Positions 7,275 to 16,115 of a stretch of 48,421 nucleotides of DNA are shown piece by piece. The notes under the pieces are model-generated. The model did not search any database and had not been told where the DNA came from. It saw only the letters and a list, made by a program, of their open reading frames with translations. The stretch lies in the NCBI GenBank assembly GCA_024281055.1, contig JAMXLF010000091.1, positions 1 through 48,421 of the forward strand, written 5' to 3'. Origin of the DNA: Geobacteraceae bacterium (lineage in GTDB: Bacteria > Desulfobacterota > Desulfuromonadia > Geobacterales > Geobacteraceae). A program made the position numbers and the translations under genes. How positions within the stretch are numbered: the first letter of the stretch is position 1; each line of letters begins with the position of its first letter.

Positions 7275-7619
7275 ATGAGAGATCTGCTCGTCAGGTGGGG
7301 GATCAACAGCATCGCGCTCTTCGTCGTGGTGCACCTGGTGGCCGGGGTGAGCGCGGAACGGTGGCAGAGCGTGCTGGCCGGGGCGCTGGTCCTCGGACTC
7401 CTGAACGCCTTTCTTCGGCCGGTGCTCATTCTCCTTACCCTGCCGGTGAACGTCCTGACGCTGGGGCTCTTCACCCTCGTGGTGAACGGGATCGTCTTCT
7501 ACCTGGCCGCCTCGCTCGTCAAGGGATTTTACGTGGCCGGCTTCTGGAGCGCCATGGTTGCTGCGCTTGTCTTCAGTATCGTCAGTTTCCTCCTGAACAT
7601 GCTGATCAATTCCGGCTAA
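7275..7619 (+). CDS. Four-helix membrane protein, phage-holin superfamily IV-like (PF04020 type)
   Basis: This 114-residue protein has four membrane helices and the conserved central pattern ALVLGLLNAFLRPVLILLTLP. Despite the family name, these are common chromosomal proteins of unknown function. A strong AGGAGG site precedes the ATG. The stretch between the divergent gtrA start (7048) and this gene holds the minus-strand promoter and nothing else I can identify. Confidence 0.82.
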   Translation: MRDLLVRWGINSIALFVVVHLVAGVSAERWQSVLAGALVLGLLNAFLRPVLILLTLPVNVLTLGLFTLVVNGIVFYLAASLVKGFYVAGFWSAMVAALVFSIVSFLLNMLINSG

Positions 7620-7773
7620 CGGCACTGGAGTTCACTTCAGGTGGCGAGACGGTTGAGCTGCAGGACCTCCACGTTCAGACCCATGGGCAGCTCCTTGCAG
7701 CCTTTTCTCCCCTAAAAGGGTGGCATCAGCGCCGGTCTTTGCAAGGCGTGGCCATTGACGGAGGTACGGTACG

Positions 7774-8343
7774 ATGCAGGAAGACGGTGCCAAATGGAAT
7801 GAACGGTACGCCCAGGCCGGCCTGTACCACGGGGCAGCCCCATCCCCTTTCCTGGCCGAACGGATCGGTTTCCTCGCCTTCCTCACGCCTGGCCGCAGGG
7901 CCCTTGATCTTGCCTGCGGCGAAGGGCGCAACAGCATCTTTCTCGCCCACAACGGCTACATCGTCACCGGGCTCGACATCTCGGGCGAGGGGCTCGCCAA
8001 GGCCGCCCGCCGGGCGGCGGCGGAGGGGCTTGCCATTGACTTCCGTCGTGTCGATCTGGAGGGATACGGGTTCGAGGAGCGCTGGGACCTGATCATCAAT
8101 TTCAATTTTCTGCTGCGCGACCTGATCCCCAAGATGGTCGCCGCCCTCAATCCGGGCGGGGTGATCGTCTTCGACACCATCCTCGCCACCCCGGCCCTCG
8201 CCGGGACCCACAACCCCGCATTTCTCCTCCAGCCGGGGGAGCTGCGGCGGATCTTTTGCCGCTTACCCGGTACGATCCTCTACGACGAAGAGTGTCACGA
8301 AGGGCCGGCCCCCACTGCCAGGCTGATCTTCCAGGGGCATTGA
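7774..8343 (+). CDS. Class I SAM-dependent methyltransferase (TehB-like)
   Basis: The 189-residue protein has the SAM-binding motif ALDLACGEGRNSIFLA (motif I), followed by VTGLDIS (motif II) and a later LNPGGVIVFDT strand. The WNERYAQ opening is common in small TehB-like methyltransferases. The substrate is unknown. GGAGGT sits about 9 bases before the ATG. The 154-base gap upstream has no clear gene. Confidence 0.82.
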   Translation: MQEDGAKWNERYAQAGLYHGAAPSPFLAERIGFLAFLTPGRRALDLACGEGRNSIFLAHNGYIVTGLDISGEGLAKAARRAAAEGLAIDFRRVDLEGYGFEERWDLIINFNFLLRDLIPKMVAALNPGGVIVFDTILATPALAGTHNPAFLLQPGELRRIFCRLPGTILYDEECHEGPAPTARLIFQGH

Positions 8344-8432
8344 TGCCGCCTCTTCGCCGTTGACTTCCCGGGAAATCCTGTCAAAATTTAATAAGAGACT
8401 GAGCAACATTCACGTCATCCGGGGGAATTGAA

Positions 8433-11400
8433 ATGAAGCGCTGGCAGAAGTGGGTTCTGGGGGTGGCCGCATTCTTTTCCCTTGTCATTGCCTTTATCGC
8501 CATGATTCTACCCGGCATCGTCCGCACCAAGGCTGTCGAGGGGATCGCGGCGGCAACAGGACGAAGGACGGCGATCGCCCGGGTCGACATCGATCCCTTC
8601 ACCTGGACGGTGCGGGTCGAGGGGGTCCGCCTCAACGAGAAGGGGAGCGACGTAACTTTCGTCTCCTTCAGCAGCGTGAGGGTGAAAGTGAGCCCACGCT
8701 CCCTCTTCCGCCTTGCCCCCATCGTCACCGAAGCGCACCTGACATCGCCCTATCTCCATGTCGTCCGGACTTCTGCCAATACCTACAACTTCTCCGACCT
8801 CCTGGAAGGGAAGGGGCCGAAGAAGGGAGAGGCGGGAAAACCGCTCCGCTTTTCCCTGAACAACATAACAATCGGCAACGGTGCCGTCGATTTCGTCGAC
8901 CGGGCACTGGCCACGGAGAAACGGCACACCCTGCGGCAGATCGAGGTGGGGGTGCCGTTCATCAGCAACATTCCCTACCTGGCCGATCGCTACGTCCAGC
9001 CCCGTTTCAGCGCAGTGGTGAACGGCGCGCCCTTCAACCTGGCGGGGCGGCTGAAACCCTTCGTCAAGGGGGCCGAGACGACCATCGATGTCAACCTGAG
9101 GGAGTTGTCACTCCCCTTCTATGTCTCCTACTATCCCGGCACGCTGCCGGTGCAGGTGGATTCCGGCCGTCTCTCCATGACCCTGGAGATCGTCCACCGG
9201 ATTGCCGGGGAAAACAAACCCGAGCTGGAGGTGAAGGGGAGCGTCGTCCTGGCGGATGTTGCTGTGCGGGACCGGCGCGGCGCGCCCCTCGCATCACTGA
9301 CCCGGGGAGAGGTGAAGATCGGCCGGGCCCGGGTCATGGCCCGGGATTTCTCTGTCGCCGCCGTGGATGTCCAGGGCCTGGAGGCGTACCTTGCCCGCAG
9401 CCGCGACGGGGCATGGAACTTCCAGCAGTTCGGCGAGGGGAGGGAAGAGAAGCCTTCCACAGCTCCCGCGGCCAAGCCGGTCATCACTGTTGACGACATC
9501 CGCTTTGCGAAGTGTCTGCTCCATGTCGCCGACAGCGTGCCTCCCGGCGGCTTTGCGACCGACCTCACCGATATCTCCCTCGGTGTGCGGGGATTTTCAA
9601 CCTTGCCGGGCAGGAAGGGGACGTATGACCTGGCCTTCGCCACGGCGCGCGGCGAGAAAGGGAAAATCACCGGCGAGGTCGTCCTGGAGCCCCTCGCCGT
9701 GACCTCTACCATTGCACTGGGCGCGGTTCCCCTCGCTTCATACTATCCGTATCTCGCAGGGGTCCTCAACGGACCGGTCAAGGGGTATGCGGACCTCTCC
9801 GGCGAGGTCGCCTACCGCGACAAGATACTTTCCGCGGACAAAGTCATGCTCGGGTTCAGGGACCTCGCCGCCAGTTTCGGCCCCAAAGAAGGCATTCTCT
9901 TCAAGCGCGCCACCATGGCGGGTGGGCGGTACAGCCAGTGGGCGAACCTGCTCGAATTTGACGCGATCACGGTTGCCGGAGGCGATATCCGTTTCTCCCG
10001 CGACCGGGAGGGGAATTTTTCCCCGGTCACGCTTCTTCGGAAAACGCCGGCCGGCAAGACGGGCGTGGCGCATCCGCAGAAGAGCGCGGGGCCTGAATTT
10101 CGCTACCGGACCCGGCAATTCGCTCTGAGCGGCCTCTCCGTAGCCTTCACCGACCACAAGGTGGAGGGGGACCCGAGCTTTTCCCTGCGACGGGGCGAGG
10201 TTGCCATCCGCAACTTTGCCTGGCCCCGGCGCGAAACCATGCCGTTCAGCCTGAAGGCGGGCTACGGTGCCTCTGGTTCTGTCCGGTTGTCGGGAAATGT
10301 TGCAGTATCGCCCTTCGCGTTGAAGGGGGAGTGCTCGCTGCAGAGAATCCCCCTCGACGATTTCGATCCCTATCTTCCCGCCAACCTGAATCTCACGGTT
10401 GCCGACGGAAATCTCGACACGAAGCTATCCTTTGCTCTGTCAGAGGCCGGCGGAAAGACAACCGGGAACTTCCGCGGCGACCTGGGTGTCCGCTCCTTCT
10501 ATGCCCTTGACGCGGACGGCGAAGACCTCCTCAAGTGGGAAAGCCTGGAGCTCGACAATCTGCGCGGCACCCTCAGCCCCTTCTCCCTTGATATCGCCGG
10601 GGTTGCCCTCAACCGCTTCTATTCGCGGATCGTCGTCGAGAAAGACGGCGTCCTCAACCTCAAGCAGCTCTATACTCCGGAGGAGGGGAAGGAGAAGGAA
10701 CCGCAGGCATCCGCCGCCGACCCGCCACCCGCCCCGGCAAAACCCTCGCCGGTGACGTCTCCTGCTCCCCCGGCCCGGGGGACGGTGCGGATCGATACGG
10801 TTACCCTCCAGGACGGGACCATCGCCTTTATCGACCGTCATACGTCCCCGGAATATGCTTCGAGCATGGTCAACCTCGGCGGGAGGATCAGCGGCCTCTC
10901 CTCCGCAGCGAACACCCTCGCCGACGTGGACCTGCGGGGCAACCTGGAGAACCAGTCGCCGCTCCGGATCACCGGCCGGATCAACCCGCTGCGGGACGAC
11001 CTGTTCGTCGACCTCAAGGTGAGCTTCAGCGACATCGAGCTCTCCCCGATGACCCCCTACTCCGGCACCTTCCTCGGCTATGCTGTGGACAAGGGAAAGC
11101 TCTACCTCGACCTTACCTACCACATCGAGAAGAAGGAGCTCAATTCGCGGAACAAGGTCTTCATCGACCAGCTCACCTTTGGCCGCAAGGTCGAGAGCGA
11201 CCGGGCAACCAGCCTTCCCGTGCGGCTCGCGGTGGCGCTGCTCAAGGACCGCAAGGGGGAGATTCACCTCGACCTCCCGGTGGCGGGGCGCACCGACGAC
11301 CCCAAGTTCAGCGTCTGGCGGGTGGTGTTCCAGATGCTGCGCAACCTCCTCGTCAAGGCGGCCACCTCGCCCCTCGCCCTTCTCCAGTCAGCCTTCGGCG

Positions 11401-11984
11401 GGAAGGAAGACTTCAGCACCGTCAACTTTGCCTACGGCACGGCTCGGCTGGCGGAAAGCGAGCAGGAGAAGCTCCGCAACCTTGCCCGGGCGCTCGCCGA
11501 CCGGCCGGCCCTCAAACTCGAGGTGACCGGGTTTGTCGACCGGGAGCGGGACCCGGAAGGGTACCGGAGCGAGATCCTCGTGAAGAAGATGAAGACGGAG
11601 AAATTCCTCGCCCGCGTGAAGGAGAACAGGGCCGGGGCGGGGGAAAGCGCCGACACCATGGATATCCAGCCCCAGGAGTATTCCACCTGGCTGAAGGCGG
11701 TCTACCGGAAGGAGAAGTTCCCCAAACCGCGCAATTTTATCGGTATGGTCAAGGACCTGCCGGACGAGGAGATGAAGAAGCTGATCCTCGCCCACACGGT
11801 CGTCGGCCAGGCGGAGTTGCAGGGACTGGCGCGGGAGCGGGCCATGGCGGTGCGCACCTTCCTGGTCACCGACGGAAAGCTCCCTCCGGAGAGGATATTC
11901 GAGAAGGGGGGAGACATATTCAAGGCGCCGGACAAGGAAGGGGAACGTGCGAGCCGGGTGGCGTTCGGTGTGACGGCACAGTGA
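8433..11984 (+). CDS. AsmA-like / DUF748 domain protein with OmpA-like C-terminal region
   Basis: This very large protein (1183 residues) has one N-terminal membrane anchor (about residues 8-28) and then long beta-rich repeats of the DUF748/AsmA type. Motifs such as VDIDPFTWTVRVEGV, the DFVDRA and FIDRHTSPEYA segments, and a DLPVAGRTDDPKFS stretch near the end of the repeats fit this group. A Pro/Ala-rich linker lies around residues 750-785. The last ~200 residues, starting at the VNFAYGTARL segment, resemble the OmpA-like pattern seen in some DUF748 proteins. AsmA-like proteins bridge the periplasm and are linked to lipid transport to the outer membrane, so a role in envelope biogenesis is likely but not shown here. 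The start has GGGGGA upstream. A terminator follows 90 bases after the stop. Confidence 0.82.
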   Translation: MKRWQKWVLGVAAFFSLVIAFIAMILPGIVRTKAVEGIAAATGRRTAIARVDIDPFTWTVRVEGVRLNEKGSDVTFVSFSSVRVKVSPRSLFRLAPIVTEAHLTSPYLHVVRTSANTYNFSDLLEGKGPKKGEAGKPLRFSLNNITIGNGAVDFVDRALATEKRHTLRQIEVGVPFISNIPYLADRYVQPRFSAVVNGAPFNLAGRLKPFVKGAETTIDVNLRELSLPFYVSYYPGTLPVQVDSGRLSMTLEIVHRIAGENKPELEVKGSVVLADVAVRDRRGAPLASLTRGEVKIGRARVMARDFSVAAVDVQGLEAYLARSRDGAWNFQQFGEGREEKPSTAPAAKPVITVDDIRFAKCLLHVADSVPPGGFATDLTDISLGVRGFSTLPGRKGTYDLAFATARGEKGKITGEVVLEPLAVTSTIALGAVPLASYYPYLAGVLNGPVKGYADLSGEVAYRDKILSADKVMLGFRDLAASFGPKEGILFKRATMAGGRYSQWANLLEFDAITVAGGDIRFSRDREGNFSPVTLLRKTPAGKTGVAHPQKSAGPEFRYRTRQFALSGLSVAFTDHKVEGDPSFSLRRGEVAIRNFAWPRRETMPFSLKAGYGASGSVRLSGNVAVSPFALKGECSLQRIPLDDFDPYLPANLNLTVADGNLDTKLSFALSEAGGKTTGNFRGDLGVRSFYALDADGEDLLKWESLELDNLRGTLSPFSLDIAGVALNRFYSRIVVEKDGVLNLKQLYTPEEGKEKEPQASAADPPPAPAKPSPVTSPAPPARGTVRIDTVTLQDGTIAFIDRHTSPEYASSMVNLGGRISGLSSAANTLADVDLRGNLENQSPLRITGRINPLRDDLFVDLKVSFSDIELSPMTPYSGTFLGYAVDKGKLYLDLTYHIEKKELNSRNKVFIDQLTFGRKVESDRATSLPVRLAVALLKDRKGEIHLDLPVAGRTDDPKFSVWRVVFQMLRNLLVKAATSPLALLQSAFGGKEDFSTVNFAYGTARLAESEQEKLRNLARALADRPALKLEVTGFVDRERDPEGYRSEILVKKMKTEKFLARVKENRAGAGESADTMDIQPQEYSTWLKAVYRKEKFPKPRNFIGMVKDLPDEEMKKLILAHTVVGQAELQGLARERAMAVRTFLVTDGKLPPERIFEKGGDIFKAPDKEGERASRVAFGVTAQ

Positions 11985-12073
11985 AAAAAGGTAAAATAAT
12001 TTAATTTAATAAACTTGCAAAACGGCAAAACTCTGGTACATAAATAAGGCACGAAAATCATGCACCTCTGAAG

Positions 12074-12105
12074 CCGGTCTACCTTAACAAGGCGGACCGG
12101 TTTTT
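12074..12105 (+). terminator. Terminator after the DUF748 gene
   Basis: A stem with outer arms CCGGTC (12074-12079) and GACCGG (12095-12100), with inner pairing, is followed by TTTTT. The rest of the 277-base gap before the kinase gene is AT-rich at first; a TATACT (-10-like) occurs at 12215-12220 without a convincing -35. Confidence 0.85.
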
Positions 12106-12261
12106 ATTGTCCACGGCGGCTGCGTGGGGCGGTTTGCACGCCCGACCTGCCGCACTCGTCCCGCAGGCCGAGGAAAATGCGATTAGTTGTAATTAATCCG
12201 GAGTTGGTTTAAAGTATACTGCCACTGCTTCGTGGAAAGAATCTCTGGAGGGGAAACAGCG

Positions 12262-14235
12262 TTGAACGACCATGGCAAACCCGAAGTTTTGGAAGACTCC
12301 CGAATGTCTCAAAAGCATCTCCTCGACTGCCTAGCCGTTACAGCCGAGTGGGGAGCGGATCAGACCTGCACACAGCTGTTCGTGTGCAATCCTCAGCCGA
12401 TGTGGGTCTATGATGTGGAAACGCTTCGCTTCCTTGCGGTGAACAAGGCGATCGTCACTGAGTACGGCTATTCCCGGGAGGAATTCCTGGGAATGACCAT
12501 CGAGCAAATCTATCCGGCCGAGGACCGCACGGCGCTGGTCGAAGCGGTAAGGGGCCTGAAAGGGGAGCGCCGCAAGGCGGGCGGGTGGCGGCATGTGAAG
12601 AAGGATGGCACCGTCATCGACACGGATATCACCACCCACGACCTGAACTTCAAGGGGAAGAATGCCAGGCTTGTCCTCGCCATCGACATCACGGGCCGCA
12701 GGCAGGCCGAGGCGGCCCTGCACGACGTCATGGCCGCACTGGCCGGAGAGAAGGCCAAGTCGGCGGCGATTATCGAATCGCTCGGGGAATCCATCGTCAT
12801 TCAGGACACGAACAACATCATCATATACCAGAATCGCAAGCACAGGGGGCTGATGGGAGACTGTGTCGGCGAACTGTGCTACCGCGCTTTCGGGGATAAT
12901 GACGGCCCCTGCGAGGAATGTCCGGTCGCCATGTCTTTCACGGACGGAGCGACGCACAAGACCGTCAGGACCGTCTCCGGCAGTCAGGGCACGAGATACG
13001 TCGAACTCACGGCCACGTCACTGCGCGATGCGGCGGGAACGATCATCGCCGGCATCAAGGTTGTCCGGGACATCACCGAGCAGAAGAGGGTCGAGGACGA
13101 AATCCAGCGACTCGCCTCCTTCATGCAACTGAACCCGAACCCGATCCTCGAGCTCGATGCTGCCGGAAAGGTCACCCTGTGCAACAAGGCGACGATCGAG
13201 ATTCTGGAACGAATCGGTGGGAACAGCGGGACTGCCGTGTTCGTCCCCGGAGGGCTGGAGGAGATCCTCCAGGACTTGCGGGCAGGGAAACCGGGCCAGC
13301 ACTACCGGGAAATCTCCATTGGCGACAGGATCTTTGCGGAGCATATCTACCTGACGCCGCAATTCGACTCTGTCCGCATCTACGCTGACGACATCACCGA
13401 GCGGCGCAAAGTCGAGGAGGCCCTCAATCTCAAGCACCAGCAGTTGGAGGACCTGAACCGGAGCCTGGAAAAAAGGGTCCGTGAAGAGGTGAGCAAGAAC
13501 CGCAAAAAGGACCATATCCTGATCCAGCAGACCCGCCAGGCCGCCATGGGGGAAATGATCGGCAATATCGCCCACCAGTGGCGCCAGCCCCTGACCGTTG
13601 TAGCACTCATCATCCAGGACCTGGCCGAGTGCCATACCTACGGTGAATTTACCAGAGAGTATCTCTTCTCCAGCATTGACAAGGCCATGGAAGTGATCCA
13701 GCACATGTCCCAGACCATTGACGACTTCAGGAGCTGTTTCCGGCCGGACAAGGAGAAGAAGGTGTTCTCCATCCGGGACGTGATCGGCAAAGCCCTGTCC
13801 CTGGTCGAACCGCATCTGAAGCATCACGGCATCGCGGTCGAGCTCGATATCGAGGAGGATTGTTTCTGTTTCGGCTATCTCAATGAATATTCCCAGGTCC
13901 TGCTCAACATCCTGACCAATGCCAAGGAGGCATTTCTCGAAAGGGGCACGCCGCAACCCCATATCCGTGTGGCATCGTGGCGGGAAGGCGCCCGGGCGGT
14001 GGTGAGCATCACCGACAACGCCGGGGGGATCACGAAAAAAGTGATCGGAAAAGTATTCGAGCCCTATTTCACCACCAAAGACATGGGGACCGGGATCGGC
14101 CTCTACATGTCGAAGAATATCATCGAAAAAAACATGCACGGTCGCCTGACGGTCGCCAACTCCGAAACCGGGGCGGAATTCAGGATCGAAGTATCGGCAC
14201 ATTCCAACCTTACGGATGAAATCCCTTTGTCCTGA
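12262..14235 (+). CDS. PAS-domain sensor histidine kinase (soluble, three PAS)
   Basis: The 657-residue protein contains three PAS-like domains (about residues 35-140, 165-275 and 285-380), a coiled-coil linker and a histidine kinase core. The phosphoacceptor is His438 in GNIAHQWRQPL; the ATPase shows an N box (Asn553), DNAGGI (Asp585) and GTGIGLYMSK. There is no membrane segment, so sensing is cytoplasmic. The second PAS carries Cys residues (CYRAF, then CEECP), a pattern that could bind metal or sense redox state. I start it at TTG 12262 because GGAGGG lies at 12247-12252; the upstream GTG at 12232 lacks a ribosome site and would put that site inside the gene. No response regulator is adjacent. 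Confidence 0.88.
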   Translation: MNDHGKPEVLEDSRMSQKHLLDCLAVTAEWGADQTCTQLFVCNPQPMWVYDVETLRFLAVNKAIVTEYGYSREEFLGMTIEQIYPAEDRTALVEAVRGLKGERRKAGGWRHVKKDGTVIDTDITTHDLNFKGKNARLVLAIDITGRRQAEAALHDVMAALAGEKAKSAAIIESLGESIVIQDTNNIIIYQNRKHRGLMGDCVGELCYRAFGDNDGPCEECPVAMSFTDGATHKTVRTVSGSQGTRYVELTATSLRDAAGTIIAGIKVVRDITEQKRVEDEIQRLASFMQLNPNPILELDAAGKVTLCNKATIEILERIGGNSGTAVFVPGGLEEILQDLRAGKPGQHYREISIGDRIFAEHIYLTPQFDSVRIYADDITERRKVEEALNLKHQQLEDLNRSLEKRVREEVSKNRKKDHILIQQTRQAAMGEMIGNIAHQWRQPLTVVALIIQDLAECHTYGEFTREYLFSSIDKAMEVIQHMSQTIDDFRSCFRPDKEKKVFSIRDVIGKALSLVEPHLKHHGIAVELDIEEDCFCFGYLNEYSQVLLNILTNAKEAFLERGTPQPHIRVASWREGARAVVSITDNAGGITKKVIGKVFEPYFTTKDMGTGIGLYMSKNIIEKNMHGRLTVANSETGAEFRIEVSAHSNLTDEIPLS

Positions 14236-14349
14236 CTGTTTTGCAGGCAGTATATTTATGACGTATCATCCGGGTAACGTCGATCGCCATTTGTGCTGTT
14301 TTGTTGTGCAAACAGGTCTAACCCCCGGGAATTTCGTTTCCTCTTTTCA

Positions 14350-14395
14350 TTATCCATAGCGTTATCCACAAGATTGTCGACAGATTTGTGGATAG
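14350..14395. other. Cluster of three DnaA-box-like 9-mers
   Basis: TTATCCATA (14350-14358) and the perfect DnaA-box sequence TTATCCACA (14362-14370) lie on the plus strand. TGTGGATAG (14387-14395) is CTATCCACA on the minus strand. They lie in the 364-base gap between the kinase and the lipoprotein gene. No dnaA or dnaN is near, so a DnaA-binding regulatory or titration site is more likely than an origin. Beyond these boxes, the promoter and the palindrome below, I see nothing else in the gap. Confidence 0.5.
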
Positions 14396-14524
14396 CGTTC
14401 CCTGCCAGGAAAGCACTTCCGATTTTTCCCCGAAAAAATAACACGTTGGGCTTTTTGCGGTCTCGATACTATCTTGACGGAAATGTCGGGGATATCTGAC
14501 GGGCAAGAAAAGAAAAAGAAACTC

Positions 14525-14554
14525 TTGAAAACGCGCGAGGGTTTTTGGTAATAA
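14525..14554 (+). promoter_or_regulatory. Putative sigma-70 promoter of the small lipoprotein gene
   Basis: TTGAAA (14525-14530) and TAATAA (14549-14554) are separated by 18 bases, giving a start point near 14560, about 40 bases before the lipoprotein start. Confidence 0.55.
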
Positions 14555-14558
14555 TGGA

Positions 14559-14572
14559 CGAACGATTGTTCG
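14559..14572. promoter_or_regulatory. CGAAC-N4-GTTCG palindrome at the predicted transcription start
   Basis: A perfect 5-4-5 inverted repeat immediately follows the -10 box, a position suited to a repressor. It resembles the Gram-positive LexA-box pattern, but Geobacter LexA is reported to use a different motif. The binding protein is unknown. Confidence 0.45.
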
Positions 14573-14599
14573 CAACGTCTCGAGTATGGAGGGAATGTA

Positions 14600-15043
14600 A
14601 TGAGGAAGTTTTGTCTGCTGTTCGTGATCTGTCTTCTGTTCTGTGGATGCCAACAGGGTGGCAACAAGGCTGCTGCTCCCGGTCCTGCCGGTGCGGCCAA
14701 GTTTTCCACTGCCCCCCTTGCTAACAAAGGCCTGAAAGCATCGATTGCCTCCATGCCGGTGACCGGCAAGGACGCAACCGTCGTTACGTACGGGGTAAAC
14801 GTCCAGGTCACCAATACCGGCTCTGCCCCCGCAACCGTCAACGCCATAACCATATCGGCACTGGACGCAGCCGGCGCTGTTCCGCCACCCCCCGCTCCCC
14901 CCAACAATTTCGGCTATTCGCAGACCTTCACCCCCGATAACGCAACGCTTGCTCCGGGAGCGACCCAGACGTTTACTATCGTGGCCAAGGCTCTGGTTGC
15001 CGATGAGCCCAAGCTTTCCTGGAAAGTTTTTAGCATCGAATAA
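14600..15043 (+). CDS. Small lipoprotein of unknown function
   Basis: The 147-residue product has a lipoprotein signal ending in the lipobox-like LFCGC, with Cys17 as the lipidated residue. The mature part has a predicted beta-rich domain with VQVTNTGSAPATV and a later LAPGATQTFTIV, patterns seen in Ig-like adhesion or CARDB-type folds. I recognise no named family. GGAGG precedes the ATG by about 8 bases. It appears monocistronic, with its own promoter upstream and a strong terminator after it. Confidence 0.8.
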   Translation: MRKFCLLFVICLLFCGCQQGGNKAAAPGPAGAAKFSTAPLANKGLKASIASMPVTGKDATVVTYGVNVQVTNTGSAPATVNAITISALDAAGAVPPPPAPPNNFGYSQTFTPDNATLAPGATQTFTIVAKALVADEPKLSWKVFSIE

Positions 15044-15080
15044 GAGGGTAGCCGGTCTTGCATACCCCTCTCACGCTGAA

Positions 15081-15110
15081 AAAGGCCCGCATGCGCGGGC
15101 CTTTAATTTT
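15081..15110 (+). terminator. Terminator after the small lipoprotein gene
   Basis: A perfect 10-bp stem (15081-15090 with 15095-15104, loop ATGC) is followed by AATTTTT. Confidence 0.92.
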
Positions 15111-15248
15111 TCTGGTCTCTGGAGTGCCGCCAGTAAAGCGTCCATGTCAGGTTCCGACCAGCACCTCCCAATGCAAAAATCAAAGGAGGTGGTTAAAGCG
15201 GGATAGACATTTTCGCTTTTAGTCTTTGGGAAGGGGGGCAAATGGGGG

Positions 15249-16061
15249 TTATTGTCCAGGGAGTAATCGCCCGTTTATCTGCACCACATAAGGAAAAACT
15301 ATTTTGTCGGCGGTTATTCCCAAGCTGCTGATATGATAATTAAGAATGGATGGTTTATCAGGAAATGCTATCAGGTCATCGACCCTGATCGTTTCCGTTC
15401 CTCTGCATGCAACCCACAATGGTCGTCCTTTTTCGATTACTTGACTATAGGTATATCCATCTGAGCTTTTTGTTGTTATAACCTTTCCCTGGTGCCTGAA
15501 TGCCGGATGCTTATTGGTCCGATGCCTGGAGTTGTGACGATTGCTGGCTTCTGCAGGCATACTGATTGTTGTTGGCTGATAGGCCAAATTCTGCTGACTG
15601 TTCTGCTTGGGGGGAATAGCAAATCCATCTTTCTTGTGGGTTATTAATACGATACCCGTTACAGAGATGGTCACAAGGCTAAGAAATATAAGGAAATAGT
15701 GAAGTGGATTGAGACCAGATTTAGCAGGTGGTTTTTCTTTTTGGATATAATTCTGATCTTTTTCTGTCCGTTGGTTGACAGTGCATAATTCTTCTGTCAT
15801 AACGGACGTCTGCTCATCAGTTTGCGATAATGAGATATTTGGTGTTTCACGAATGAGAAAGCTATTAGAGATATACTTATACGCCTCGATCAATTCGTCC
15901 AAATTTTTTGTTGCTTCCTCGATGGCGTAAGCATTATTGCCAATTCTCTCCTTATCCGATAGCATAAAAGCAATTTTTTCATTATATGCCTGTTCGATCT
16001 CCTGCTGAGTTGCACCGGGGTCAACACCGAGGGTTTTGTAGTATGTGGTGAATCTTGCCAT
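15249..16061 (-). CDS. Membrane-anchored J-like protein lacking the HPD motif
   Basis: The 270-residue protein begins with a J-domain-like helix pair (TYYKTLGVDPGATQQEIEQAY), but the loop where HPD should occur reads differently (AFMLSDKERIG). It is therefore unlikely to stimulate Hsp70 in the usual way. A single membrane segment lies around residues 118-145, followed by a low-complexity Gln/His/Arg region and a small C-terminal domain. I start it at ATG 16061; an upstream TTG at 16094 is a weaker option. It lies 54 bases downstream of a J-domain gene on the same strand and is probably cotranscribed. The region is clearly AT-richer than its surroundings. Function unknown. Confidence 0.72.
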   Translation of the reverse strand: MARFTTYYKTLGVDPGATQQEIEQAYNEKIAFMLSDKERIGNNAYAIEEATKNLDELIEAYKYISNSFLIRETPNISLSQTDEQTSVMTEELCTVNQRTEKDQNYIQKEKPPAKSGLNPLHYFLIFLSLVTISVTGIVLITHKKDGFAIPPKQNSQQNLAYQPTTISMPAEASNRHNSRHRTNKHPAFRHQGKVITTKSSDGYTYSQVIEKGRPLWVACRGTETIRVDDLIAFPDKPSILNYHISSLGITADKIVFPYVVQINGRLLPGQ

Positions 16062-16115
16062 GACTAAATCCCATTGATCTGATTGCGAAAACAATTTAGA
16101 GCCGGTGTGGGTGCT

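Noticed and set aside
7637-7684. 15-codon minus-strand frame with AAGGAG six bases before its ATG
   Set aside because: The ribosome-site spacing is good, but the peptide is too short to judge, no gene follows it on that strand, and conservation cannot be checked here.
14350-14395. Chromosomal replication origin
   Set aside because: Only three box-like sites are present, and there is no AT-rich unwinding element with dnaA, dnaN or other origin genes nearby.
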